DNA of 64,000 nucleotides from Ephemerocybe angulata (lineage: Eukaryota > Basidiomycota > Agaricomycetes > Agaricales > Psathyrellaceae), in assembly GCA_013368325.1 (NCBI GenBank), contig JAACJK010000164.1:62001-126000 (forward strand), written 5' to 3'. The first letter of the stretch is position 1. Every line of letters begins with the position of its first letter. Shown in pieces: positions 11,258-22,360 of the stretch. Below the pieces are notes generated by a model that worked only from the letters and a program-made list of their open reading frames with translations, had not been told where the DNA came from and did no database searches. Position numbers and translations under genes: made by a program.

Positions 11258-11473
11258 AGAAACTATTATGCTCGCGGTTAGCCCCTATCTTTACGCGTTA
11301 TGATGATGTGTTTGACAAGGCCCTCTGAGATCTGATCTTTGAAAACATTGCTTCTTCGTCCACTTCCATCTTCACGCCCCAGTGCGAGGTTTCAGGACCC
11401 GTCAAGGTCTGAATTCTCTATACATTCTCGCCTTTAGGAACTTCTAAACCCACAAATTGTGATACAGGGCAAG

Positions 11474-12977
11474 ATGTATAAACCAGACGAGCCCTTCGAT
11501 AGCTTACCAAACGAGCTCATTCTCCGGATTTTCCAGCTTTGGGAGATGCAAGTAGAGTCACCGGAAGAGCTTGTGGAATATCTTCCAGCACGACGGCCTG
11601 CGCGGTTGCGTATCTCTAGAGCGACTGAGGGCGTACATTGAGCGTTCTCGAAACCTGCCGCTGGAGCTGTTTTTCCACTTCACCACCACAGGGGAGGATG
11701 GAAGCACCGATGATCTTGAAGACGGGAAGAACGCCCTCGAGATGTTCAACCTCGTCGCTGCCAACCAACATCGTTGCCGACAACTTCACATCTTTACCGA
11801 AAACGAGGAAATTCTTTACTACTTCCAAGACTACTTCCAAGACGTTTCGGCTCCCATGCTGGAAGCCTTTACCCTCTGTGCGGACAAGAGCATCGAATAT
11901 GTCGAAGATTGGGACCAGTTTGAGGACTCGATCTGGGATTGGGATCCGAATGCCTTCCTCGCTGGCTCGAGAGCGTTGAAGTACGTTCGCTTGGATCGAC
12001 TGGGCTTGAACTTCGTGGGGCCCAACCTGAAGTCGGTCGTCGAATTACGCCTGGAAGCGAACCCAGACCCAGACCATCTCCCTTCGCTGACGATCGACTA
12101 CCCTGTTTTCAACGGGCTGCTCGCCCTTCCGAACATCGAAACGTTGTCTATCTGGGGTTTGATGTTCGAAGTAGGCATGGAGTTCGGTGCAGAGCCGAGA
12201 TTTATTCAAGCCAAGTCACTCAAGCATTTCCGACTTAGTGCAAGAGGTTGGATAGGCCATTACTTCCTATCTAATGTTTCGGCACCTTCGTTGGAGACGA
12301 TCACGCTTGAGACCCACCTGTTCAGCGCTCGAGGGTTGGCGCGTACCGACCACTCCTTCCCGTCCCTCCATACTTTGGCGCTCATCAATCCATACTCGTT
12401 TCCCACCGAAGATTCTCGATTCCTCGAGATTATGGAAGTTACGCGGAAGATCAAACGACTTGTCATATCCGATGCCGACGCCCCAAGGACCAACTCGAAG
12501 CCCTTATTCCTAACGATGATGGCTAAGCTCGGTGAAGCGCCCGGGAATATTTGGCCAGAGCTCGAAGAAGCAACCCTCAGCACCACAATCGAGGATCTAG
12601 AAAACAATTGCCCTCAAATTATACAGGCGCACCCGAACCTGAAAAGGCTTCTTGTAACCCCTGGTTGCTTGGATGAAACGACGACAGCACGATGGAGTGT
12701 ACCGGAGACCATCAGCATCGAAGCTATCGACAAAGCTGATCCACTCATACCTGTGTACTGTCGTCCCGGTCCTACGTCGCTGGAGTCTGCCCAAGATCCA
12801 TTCCTGGCTTCTTGTGAGCAAAATGCGAACGCGGTGAGTGCCTTTCCATTGACCGGGACAGTGTTGACTAACTTGATCCACAGAACTCGATGTCCGATGC
12901 CTCATAGCTGTTTTCGAGCACTTCTCACTCATAATTCGCTTTGGAAAATGAAACAAATTTCGGTGATTGGTGGCTGA
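11474..12977 (+). pseudogene. F-box-like gene A, left copy, decayed
   Basis: Left partner of the intact gene at 37132-38642. It opens MYKPDEPFDSLPNELILRIF, the F-box start. Then it lacks one G after TTTTCCAG and lacks a 76-nt block present in the right copy after CACCGGAA, removing the HVCGLWRELALS half of the F-box and shifting frame. From 11571 the second frame is open for about 468 codons and matches the substrate-side, leucine-rich region of the right copy almost residue for residue. Near the C-terminus a GTGAGT...CAG intron (from 12833) probably gives a NANSMSDAS ending. The long intact 3' frame suggests recent decay, or a truncated product from an internal ATG. Confidence 0.8.
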
Positions 12978-13472
12978 TTCTGAGCAAATATGAAGTGACC
13001 TTTCAAGCTCTTTCTCACTTCACTCCAGCAACAGCAGCAGCTGTCCGGGAACGTGACGAACATAAAAGCGAGAAGAAACCAGGGAGGTAGCTTGAGATGC
13101 CCAGGACGCTTCCACTCGTGACTTGGCATCTCCTTGAACGTGGTAAAGATCTGCCATCCTCATGCTCATTTGGATTGTACTCTGGAGTCTGCCATTCTCC
13201 TCTGCGAATTTGTACAGCTACGACCTGCCTTGGCGTTAAAGCCAAAAAAAAAAACACCAAGTGTTTGGAAATGTAGGATGGAACGATAAACTATCGTAGA
13301 AGTAGAATAATATCCCTCGCGAAGGTGGGCGAGAGTCGAAGCTGTCAGGACGATGAGGTCTATGCATTTGCGGTGGGAAGGTGAATTAAAGCTCCGCCAG
13401 CGAAGTCTTGCAAGTCGCGAGAGTCGAGAGGCTCACTACTGTATCGCTCACTCCATAGGTCTGTCCATCACC
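12978..13472. other. Intergenic region containing a duplication breakpoint
   Basis: Homology to the right block continues from F-box A to about 13003 (TGATTCTGAGCAAATATGAA) and then stops. It resumes weakly about 100 bp before F-box B. On the right these two points are separated by about 3.2 kb holding a kinase gene. The rest (13003-13350) has no recognisable gene. Confidence 0.6.
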
Positions 13473-15069
13473 ATGGCGGAAGTCATTTCAGGTATGTTCG
13501 AATCGTTTCCCCCGTCAAAATCACCGAATACCATCCCTCCTTTCAGATAAACCCAACCTCATGGAAGACGACGAACGGCTATACCAAATGCAAGACGAGA
13601 GGCTGGCCTCCTTGATGACCAGGAAAGCGAACCTACTGGACGAGCTTTCAGAAATCGAATCGAATATCAAGGATATCCTACGCGAGCGCCGCGAGCGCGT
13701 CTACTCCGCTTCATCGATCGCACCCATACCAAATGAGATACTTTCTACCATTTTTCTGGAGGTCCAACGAAATGGAAAAGCCAACGGGGTTCGTGCCACA
13801 GAGGTCACGATGTCCCATGTTTGCAGCCGCTGGAGGGATATAGCTCTCACCTTGCCTCCGCTGTGGAACGTTTTCCAGCACTGCCAAGCACGATCCCGTA
13901 GCTCTGTCCAATCAACCGAGGAGAGACTTAGGGCGTACCTGGAAAGGTCGGGGGACCTCCCTTTCGATCTATGGATCGACTTTACCACGAAGCGCAATTT
14001 GCGTGGACATCGTCTACTGTCTTTGCTTCACACCGTGATTCCGCACCTCCATCGTTGCCGTGTTCTCCACCTCCTTTCTGACCAGAACCACCCTTTGCAC
14101 GAATTCCAGAAAAGTCTCGCGACCGCATCCGTCCCTTTGCTGGAAGTGTGTGCAATGTGTCCAGACTACCTGCCGCCGCTTGGTCATATCGAGAGATCCC
14201 AACCCAACATCTTCAAGAACGGCGCCCCATCTTTGAAGTATTTGCGACTAGACGAAACGACCCTTCTTAGCATTCGACTGCCGCTTGACTCAGTGGTGTG
14301 TTTACGGATCGAAAGGCGTCGAGCCAAAGCATCCGCATGGATACCCAACTCGATCCTCGACACGATGCTTTCTCTCCCAAACCTCCAGACGCTTTCCATA
14401 TCTGCGAACGTCTTCCATCTACAAGGCAAGGGTGGCTCCACTCCAACCGAGAGGATTATGGCAAAAAAATTGGAGAACCTCCGCTCTGCCGACGCGACCC
14501 TTACGGCGTACATTTTATCCCATACTTCGACACCTTCGCTGAGAAGTCTCACCCTGCAGAATTTCGACCTCAACGAGGACAGCATGACACTCCCAGACGA
14601 ACTGGATTTCCTGTCGCTTCGCACCCTGACTCTTACGAACCCAAAATGGCGGCAGCGTTGGAGTGGTTATGACGTGCGCAACCTCAAAAAAATGATCGCT
14701 GCTTCCCCGAACGTCGAGGAAGTCATTCTGTGGGGGGATTCAAATGATTCCTTTGAAGTCCTGTACAGCACTTTCAAGGCAATTTTGGGGGTTTCATCGT
14801 GGACGAAGATAAAGACGGCGACCTTCAGCATGGATCCGCGCAATCCGCGGGAGACAGGGTATTTTAAGCAGTTCGTACAGGGGAACCCGGAGTTGGAGCT
14901 ACTCCGCTTACCCGCAACATGCTTTACAGATCCCAAGTTCCTGGAATGGGTGCCGTCACGGGTTGAGCTTCAACCTAACACCACCAAGTTAGAACTTCCT
15001 CTTCCTTTATGTTCTCTCCCTGGATTGGATTGGCTGGATAGGGAGGGCGATTTGTTCGGACTAAATTGA
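13473..15069 (+). CDS. F-box-like protein B, left copy
   Basis: Predicted SCF-type adaptor: the F-box binds Skp1 and the C-terminal part is expected to choose ubiquitination substrates (family knowledge; target unknown). Exons are 13473-13491 and 13547-15069; the 55-nt intron joins MAEVIS to DKPNLMEDDERLYQ. A predicted coiled coil (about residues 15-50, LASLMTRKANLLDELSEIES) precedes the F-box-like domain (about 55-110: IPNEILSTIFLEVQR, HVCSRWRDIALTLPPLWNVFQH). The remaining 390 residues contain irregular leucine-rich stretches such as LPNLQTLSISANVF, the usual basidiomycete layout. The right copy at 32075-33675 differs at few residues. Full length and uninterrupted. Confidence 0.85.
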
Positions 15070-15469
15070 AGATTGAAGTTGCCTCGGAATCTTGGGACAA
15101 TTTTGGCTCATGCTTTCATGCCAGCCCTCCGAGCCACAGTTCTACATTTTGTATAGTTATACACGCTAGAAACTGAAATAGACTAAATTTAGTGTGATGT
15201 CCGAACCTTCTTACTCGTACCGTTTCGTCGAACGGGCGCTTATCGCATCCTCCGTGTTATGCAGTGTTGTGCAACGCCCCCGAAGACTAAGAGTCTCAGA
15301 ATTTGGCATCATCAGGCTGGCAACCTTGGTTTCCACTCTACTCTCATCCAAAGTAGCGTCGAAAACAGAGTTTATACCCGAGAACTCAAGGTGGGCTCTA
15401 GTGTACCCGCGAAAACCGTCGACAGCCGTTGACGTGGAGCAGTCGAATTGCAGTCAAAGATCTCGTGAC

Positions 15470-16909
15470 ATGGTTGACCTCAACGAGCGCCACGAACTCC
15501 TATATACCTCCTCTCCCATCGCCGCCCTTCCTATAGAGATTCTTTCTCTTGTGTTCCACGAGGTCCAAAGAACTAGGAGAGCCACAGGAAAGCCGATGAT
15601 TCCACATGTGGAGATCACACTCTCTCATGTCTGCAGGCACTGGAGAGCTGTCGCGCTCTCTCTGCCCTCGATGTGGTGTGTCTTCCAGCACTCCTATGCG
15701 CCGTGGTACGGCCCTGTTCGACCTACGCGGGAGAGGCTCGCGGTCTATCTCGAGAGATCAGGAGACCATCCGTTCGATTTTTGGATTGACTTCAAGACCA
15801 ACGAACCAGTGTACCAATGGCTGCTTTTCCCGCTTTTGGAGATCGCTCTTCCACACCTCCATCGCTTCCGCGTCCTGCATCTTCTTTCGAACGCGAACCA
15901 CTCGTTGAAGGAGTTTGCAGAACAACTTGCCGGTGCCTCAGTCCCCCTCCTTGAAATCTGCGCTATCTGTCCAGATAACAATCGCACACACGAGTTCAAA
16001 ATGGCCTCCCTGGTTGCAAACAAGGCCAACATTTTCCGCAGTGGGGCGCCTTCGTTGAAATACCTGCGGATCGATGAAACAAGCATGTGTGGTTTTCTGC
16101 CTCCTCTCAACGCAATTGTACATTTACGCATCGAAGTGCGACGAACAGCGTTACCAACATTGATCCCAAATACCGCCTTCGACGCGATCGTCTCCCTGCC
16201 AAACCTCGAAACACTCTCCCATTCCAGTGAACTCTTCGAACTACAGGAGTATTCGGGATCTGTTCCGAAAGAGCCAATCAGAGCCAATAAGCTGAAGCAC
16301 TTCCGCTCTGCGAACATTCTTATCACCATCTACGCCTTATCCCATGTTGTGGCACCTTCCCTCGAAAGTATCACTATAAATGGAGTGGATTCGGTCAATG
16401 AAGATGGTCAACTTTCCATCCCCAATCATGTGGCTTTTCCTTCCCTCCGGATCGTTGCGTTTACCAGAGGACGGTTAAATAGCCCCAGACATGGACCAAA
16501 CCTTCAGAAGCTCATGGCCTGCATGCTAAACGTCGAGGAACTCCTCTTCTGGGGGAAGACCAGGGACCAGAATGCCACGGAAGACACATTCCGCGCGTTG
16601 TTGGGCACAGATAGCGCACCGTCACCTTGGGAAAAGATCAAGAAGGCAACTCTTAACATCCCGTTTTCAAGCCCCACAGAAATATTGCTTTACCACCAAT
16701 TCATTGCAGCGAAGCCTAACTTGGAGGTACTTCGGGTACCGCCAAGGTGCCTCGAACTGCCCACCTTCCTACAAGGGGTTCCGCCGCACATCGACCTCCG
16801 GGCAATCGACGAATCAGAGCCTCCCCTTCCTTTGTGCTGGGTCCCTGGGCCTGACTGGTTGGATACGGAGGAGGACCCTTTCTTATCCTATTGTCGAGTT
16901 TTCGAGTAG
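15470..16909 (+). CDS. F-box-like protein C, left copy
   Basis: Same architecture as gene B: F-box-like domain near the N-terminus (LPIEILSLVFHEVQR, HVCRHWRAVALSLPSMWCVFQH), then a leucine-rich region ending PLPLCWVPGPDWLDTEEDPF. I chose the ATG at 15470 (MVDLNERHELLY) because it is shared with the inverted copy at 30222-31685. The frame stays open upstream to an ATG at 15194, and the right copy has an ATG eight codons earlier that is TTG here, so the true start is not certain. No introns are needed. Presumed SCF adaptor, target unknown. Confidence 0.82.
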   Translation: MVDLNERHELLYTSSPIAALPIEILSLVFHEVQRTRRATGKPMIPHVEITLSHVCRHWRAVALSLPSMWCVFQHSYAPWYGPVRPTRERLAVYLERSGDHPFDFWIDFKTNEPVYQWLLFPLLEIALPHLHRFRVLHLLSNANHSLKEFAEQLAGASVPLLEICAICPDNNRTHEFKMASLVANKANIFRSGAPSLKYLRIDETSMCGFLPPLNAIVHLRIEVRRTALPTLIPNTAFDAIVSLPNLETLSHSSELFELQEYSGSVPKEPIRANKLKHFRSANILITIYALSHVVAPSLESITINGVDSVNEDGQLSIPNHVAFPSLRIVAFTRGRLNSPRHGPNLQKLMACMLNVEELLFWGKTRDQNATEDTFRALLGTDSAPSPWEKIKKATLNIPFSSPTEILLYHQFIAAKPNLEVLRVPPRCLELPTFLQGVPPHIDLRAIDESEPPLPLCWVPGPDWLDTEEDPFLSYCRVFE

Positions 16910-17127
16910 ATTTCTAGGCGCCTGGGTCCTTGTGTCTTTCCTGTACAGAACTCTGATTGCACGTAATAGCAATTTCCTGTTTGTTTCATGATTGTGACCG
17001 ACTAATCCACAAGCATTGGACCATAAACCGCGTATGCTTGACCTGCGTTTCAAGTGGGCGCCTACGCATTTTTGGGGCGCTTAATCCCCCTGCCGACTAT
17101 GAACCTGTGAATAGAACCTTCTGCATC

Positions 17128-17211
17128 GCATTAATGGGGTAGTGGTAACCTGGGTCGTTGCCATCCGAGTCTTGACTCGACCCGCCGGGGGTTCGATTCC
17201 CTCTTAATGCA
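17128..17211 (+). tRNA. tRNA-Gly(GCC) with 13-nt intron, copy 2
   Basis: Identical to the copy at 1211-1294 in every mature base. Acceptor GCATTAA/TTAATGC, anticodon GCC at 17160-17162 and intron at 17164-17176. The two copies differ only at two intron positions. It sits between F-box C and PRO1 on the left; the right-hand duplicated region has no equivalent. Confidence 0.93.
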
Positions 17212-17693
17212 TTTTGGCCTTCCTCCATTTTTTGTCCCGTCTCCCTACCTTAGATTTCGAGCCCACAATAAATCTGGCGATGATTATGTCTCCATTTCGA
17301 TTTTATTTTGGCGCTTCGGTGCAGCGATTTGGCGAGTTCTGAGTTGGCGCGGCGGCATGTCATATTAGCGACGATCGCGGCGGAACGGACATCAAGCGCT
17401 TGACTCACACCTTCAACCAAACCTTCATCTCCCTTCTGACCTCCTGCTTCCGATTCCTGGAGAAACCCTCGGGACACCACGCACCTCCACGCACTCAACG
17501 AATTCTAGGCCTTCGGCATCTGTGGTTTACACTACAAAGCCTCCCCGGTACACGGCGGCCCCAAACTTGGCATCCCAACAGTAATCCCTCTCCACAGAAA
17601 TCACTAAAACGCGTCATATCACTCAATCTTCCACTGGTCGGAAAAGTTTTCGGGGGTCCCTAACGACGATAACGTGAAAGCGGAACGGGGTCG

Positions 17694-17700
17694 TATATAA
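17694..17700 (+). promoter_or_regulatory. TATA box of PRO1, left copy
   Basis: TATATAA, 46 bp before the ATG at 17746. The same element lies at the same distance from the right copy (27453-27459). The shared upstream sequence starts only about 40 bp further out, at a GGGTCC(C)TAACGACGA junction, so the copies share a core promoter but not the upstream region. Confidence 0.6.
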
Positions 17701-17745
17701 GGAAGAGGAGATCTGCGCATGGGGGTTCACAATTACACTCACGAA

Positions 17746-19564
17746 ATGGGACGCTCAAGACGGACTGGGGCTACTGTTGTTATTAAACTTGGTGCGTATC
17801 GATTCTGCTTAGGGCTCGATGTGCAGATCGGCTAGGGGTGGGTCGGTGGGATAGGGAGATTAGATTGGCTGACCTTGGTTGGCTTTGACTTGCAGGCACG
17901 TCATCTATCGTCCATGAAACGACGCATCAGCCGTTGTTGTCGACGCTATCCTCGGTCGTCGAGACTGTTGTAAAACTTAGAAGCCTGGGGCATAAAGTTG
18001 TATTGGTTAGCTCTGGAGCTATTGGCGTCGGGCTGCAGAGGATGGGTTTGCCCTCTCGGCCGAAGAATTTGTCCGGCAAGCAGGTGCGTCGTAGTTGCTT
18101 GTACGCTGGGCGTTGTGTTTTCTAACCATGATATTTGCAGGCTCTTGCGGCAATCGGTCAAGGGAGACTCATCGCACTATGGGATAACCTGTTCGGCCAG
18201 TTCGAGCAGCCTATCGCCCAGGTTCTCCTGACGAGGGGAGATATCTCGGATGTGCGTTGATCCCGCCCTCTGGTTCCGTTTCCCATCTAATTAACTACTC
18301 CCTGTTTCTCCCTTCCAGAGGACACGATACCTCAATGCCGTAAACACCTTCAAGGAACTGCTCTCGATGGGCGTCGTTCCGATTGTGAACGAAAACGATA
18401 CCGTCTCTGTGAGCGAGATCAAGTTCGGCGACAACGATACCCTTTCTGCGATCACGGCGTCCATGATATCGGCGGACTACTTGTTCCTGCTCACGGATGT
18501 AGACGGGCTCTACACTTCAAATCCACGGAAAGACCCCGACGCACGTATAGTCGAGACTGTAGAATCAGTAACAGAGATCCGGCAACAAGGTAAGCCCACC
18601 CTCACCGCATCGCTCTAAAAACACCTAAACTAAGTTTTTTGTGACTTGCAACTTCCAGTGAGCACAGCGACTGTTGGCTCGAGCTTGGGTACCGGCGGGA
18701 TGGAGACGAAGCTCATCGCAGCCGAGATCGGCACCTCCGCGGGCGTCACGACGGTCATCAGCTCAAGCAAGCGCCCCGAAGCCGTCTGCGACATCATCGC
18801 CTACCACAACGTGCGCCTCGGCGGCGTGCGCTCGGGGCGCTCGACGCCCCGCTCCGGCAGGTCTACGCCCACCTCTGGCCGCTCGACGCCGACGTCGGAT
18901 TTCGAGGACATGGCGCTCACACCCCTCCCCCCGCGCCCGCCGCATACGGTGTTCACGGCCTCGCTTAACCCGCTGCGCGATTTGAAGGCGTGGACGAGTC
19001 ATACGCTGCGCCCAAGGGGGAGTATTGTTATTGACGCTGGGGCGTACCGGGTGTTGTCGAAGAGGACGAGTGGGGGGCGGTTGTTGCCTGCGGGCGTTGT
19101 GGGGGTGATGGGGCAGTTTGGGAGCGGGAACGCGGTGCGGATTATGGTGAGGAAGCATAAGGGGAGCGAGAGCGAGGAGGAGAGTCAGAGGTCTGCGTAT
19201 GAGGAGAGTCAGAACTCGGCACGGTCAAGCACGCCGTTGCCGTCGAGGAGGAATTCGTTTAATGATGACCACTCCTCGGATGGGGATAGTGATGCTGGTG
19301 ACGATGCGGAGAGGTTTAGGGAGGAGGATGTTGTGGAGGTTGGGAGGGGTCTTGCGAATTATAATCATTCGCAGATTAATAAAATCAAGGGCCAGAATAG
19401 GTGTGTTGTATTTTGACTTGCGTTGGACGTTGTTTGCTGACTTCGGCGTTCCTTGTAGCTCCTTGATGCCTCGCCTGCTTGGCTATGCGGATTCGGAATA
19501 CGTCGCTGAGAACATTACGATTTCTCTTCCCCCGGACTCCCCGTTCAAACCTGCTACTGTTTAA
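17746..19564 (+). CDS. PRO1: Glutamate 5-kinase, left copy
   Basis: First enzyme of proline synthesis: ATP-dependent phosphorylation of L-glutamate, an amino-acid kinase fold followed by a PUA domain. Exons 17746-17791, 17896-18083, 18141-18251, 18319-18589, 18659-19400 and 19459-19564 give 487 aa in phase. Motifs: [56 protein letters not shown] and [10 protein letters not shown] in the kinase; [29 protein letters not shown] and [10 protein letters not shown] in the PUA part. A fungal-type Ser/Arg/Pro-rich insert ([13 protein letters not shown] repeats) lies between kinase and PUA domains, and an acidic Ser-rich insert lies inside the PUA region. Copy 2 at 27505-29315 has the same length and exon plan. 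Confidence 0.95.
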
Positions 19565-20337
19565 GCCTGCTCTATCTTCGGATTTCTTTCGCAGCTGGCT
19601 GCTTCACACTTACCCCTTCTCACTGTTGCCGTGCTGTGATATCGCTTTCCTATCTAGTTTTCTGTCCTGTGTATCAGCGGTTTTAGACTTCTTCCAATCT
19701 GAAGTAGCTTTTCTGACTACCTTGGAGGCCAAAAAACGAACTTTCAGCACTTTTTCATAGGTGTCTATTCCCACGGCATCCTCCATTATCGGCCTCGACG
19801 CGCAGAGGGACGCCATAGCGACCCCATGCACGCCGAGACCGTGGAGGCTAGATACTGACTACTACAGGAGTGTACACTATATGTATACGACGATAGAAGA
19901 CGGTCGACCATTACGACGACATAGGTACGGGATGGTGGACAGCGAAGGGGCAGGGATGGTGATGCGAAGGGACATAGCGAAGGGACGGCGACACGGATCG
20001 ATGGTGGGTGAGTACAAATTCCCCTGGCTTATATACCTCTGCGTGACGTGACGGTAACGCCCTTGCCAAGCACCGGAGGGGCCGAGACGCGTCTAAGCGC
20101 TAACTCGCCTGTCACTGCGAAACACCATTATCCCCCGCCGCACGCCTTTGCCTCTGTTGGTGTCCCCTCCCTTCTGGTGCGTCTGGCCTCTAATATCCAC
20201 ACCTCACACCCAACGCCTCATATTCTTTCTTCTAGTCGAAATAATGCTTTGAATACTGGGTGAGGAGTGGCCAGCGACAGATACTGACCCTGTGTTCGAA
20301 CGTAACGGCTGTCATTCGCTCCCGAGTTGTGCTCCGG
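19565..20337 (+). other. PRO1 3' region and unassigned sequence
   Basis: To about 19721 it is homologous to the sequence after the right PRO1 copy, with several short segments missing on the left (for example near 19575, 19630 and 19660). From there to the exon-module array no family is recognised. A short ORF at 19761-20051 is Arg- and Gly-rich with no motif and is not annotated. Confidence 0.5.
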
Positions 20338-20637
20338 GCGCTTCGCGTCCTCCAAGGTGAGCTTTGTACCCTTCACTCAAAATATCCCTCGACACTCTCT
20401 CTACCTATATACTATCGGCGCGTTCTGTGAGACGCTGAGATGGTCTCTACTTTGGGTAGAGAACGCAGTATGCCGTCGAACGCCCTCCACACTAGTCAGT
20501 ATCTACCTCCGGACATATATCATTATTTCGTTACGCAGCCGTTCTCCCGACCATCGCCCGCACACAACTCGGGCTGACTCATTCGTTCGCGCTGGCACCA
20601 AGGGGCTAGAAGGTATCTCTTTCCTCCCCACCCCACC

Positions 20638-22360
20638 ATGTCTACTATCGCGTCGTCGTCACTCACCTCGACGTCGCTCGGCGGACGCAATTCTGTTGCG
20701 TCTTCGTCGTTCAACGCCGTCTATTCACTTCCCTGCATGGCGCACACCAGCCCTTCATCGTGAGTTCGCTGTACATTTGTGCTCGTTGCTCAATCTCACC
20801 TTCCCGGCAGGCGACGTCCCACGAACGTCGAACGCAGCCAAGGTACGCCGATAAACCTTACTCTACCCTGGTTGTAACCCACCCCCACGTTCAGCTCAGC
20901 GGACGGATTTCTGTTGCGGAATCGCGAAATCTCACAAGGTACGTCGTCAGTGCGTCTTCGAATCGCGACCACCGCAGACTGATATCCACACGGCAGAAAT
21001 TGTCAAATTCATTTCCATGCACGTCATTCACTCCCCTACCCAGGGCATTCATTCATTTCATCCTCAGATTTCAATGCCACAGCAGGACCGCACCGTGGAA
21101 TCAGGCCCATTTCCCCCTCGCCACAGGTACGTCTGTCACACAAATTCAGCCACGACGAGATTCCAACACACTTTAGGCTCGCTAGCGCTCGCCGGAATCA
21201 TTTATGTTGCGACTTCGTCATCGCCGACCACGGCGTTCAACACTTCACACCAGCACATTCGGCGACGGGAGACAGCCCAGCGGGCGAATTTCTATTGTGA
21301 TTTCACCTTCTGGGCACCAGCGTACGTCCCTCCCGTCATTGTTATCCGCTCACCTTTGACACGCTCCTAGGCTCGCTCTCGGTCGCCGGAATCAATTCTG
21401 TTGCGACTTCGTCATCCCCGACCACCGCTAGCGTACGCCCTTCCTGCCGTCGGCATCCACCCATCTTGACGCTCTCCCAGGCTCGCTGTCGCTCGCCGGA
21501 TCCAAATCCATTGCCCCATCACCATTCCACGGCCACCACACTGAGCTCGCTGGCACCCACGACAGCGACTGACACAAACTGTCAGATCCAATTAACGTTG
21601 GTCGGCACCTCTCCCTCGCATCAATTCCCAATGTGTAAGTGCCGACTCCCAGTCACTCGCACCACTCTCACCACCTAATTGACTCAGAATGCGTGCGCGG
21701 ACGCTCCCAGCAACACACACCAGTTCCGGTGAGTTTTCGGTGTTCCCCATTCGATACCTCGCTCATCAATACACCCAGCTCGCCGGACGCCGATCCATAT
21801 ATATATTGTCATGCCCCGCATCCGGTACGTAAGTTTCCACTCACGCACTCTCTCGCACTTTTCTCACTATTTGATCTGCTCAGATCTCCTGCGCTGCCTC
21901 GCCCACCACCATACAGTGAGTTTTCCATGTTCCTAACCTTAAACCATGCTCATCAAAACACGCAGCTCGCCGGGTCTCGATCCATATATACTTTACCATT
22001 CCCGCCCCCGGTACGTCACTTAATTTCTAAATTCCATCTCACGGCCCCACAACTGACTTCAGCCACACTTCCTCGCAGATCCGTAGGACGAACCCGATCA
22101 CATCTCTGCAGCATCGCGCGCCTACGGGCCACGCCTGGCCCCTGCATGGACGAGTCCGGACACGCACGGCGACGTGGCGCGCGTCCAGGCCTCCACACGA
22201 CGCGCCAAGATACACCCTCCATGCACGGCGACAACGTCAGAGGTGCCGTTGATTTGGCTTGGTCGCGTCCGGCGTCAGACGCGGTGATGATCACTTGGCG
22301 GGAACCTTCGGTTCCCGCCCTCGTTCTCAGACTTTTGGATAGTTTTAAGAGCTTAAAATA
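20638..22360 (+). other. Multi-exon unknown transcript candidate 1 (tandem exon modules)
   Basis: Twelve exon-like blocks can be drawn with good donors (GTACGT, GTGAGT, GTAAGT) and CAG/TAG acceptors: 20638-20759, 20811-20842, 20895-20938, 20997-21126, 21177-21321, 21371-21432, 21481-21634, 21688-21728, 21779-21824, 21884-21915, 21966-22010 and from 22063. All eleven introns are 48-59 nt. The first ATG (CACCATG context, pyrimidine-rich leader) reads MSTIASSSLTSTSLGG and stays open through five junctions for about 177 codons, to a TAG at 21429 near the end of exon 6. Later blocks follow a stop. Seven blocks share a CTCGCCGGA-type core. No known family is recognised. It could be a fast-evolving protein gene, a decayed gene or a spliced noncoding RNA. 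Confidence 0.5.
22297..22319. other. Perfect hairpin near the end of candidate 1
   Basis: Ten-base arms GGCGGGAACC and GGTTCCCGCC around a TTC loop, in the last exon-like block of the array. No T-run follows, so a pol III or bacterial-type terminator reading is not supported. Confidence 0.7.

Noticed and set aside
15194..15469. 92-residue N-terminal extension of left F-box C
   Set aside because: Not preserved in the inverted copy, where the upstream frame is interrupted; the shared start MVDLNERH is preferred.
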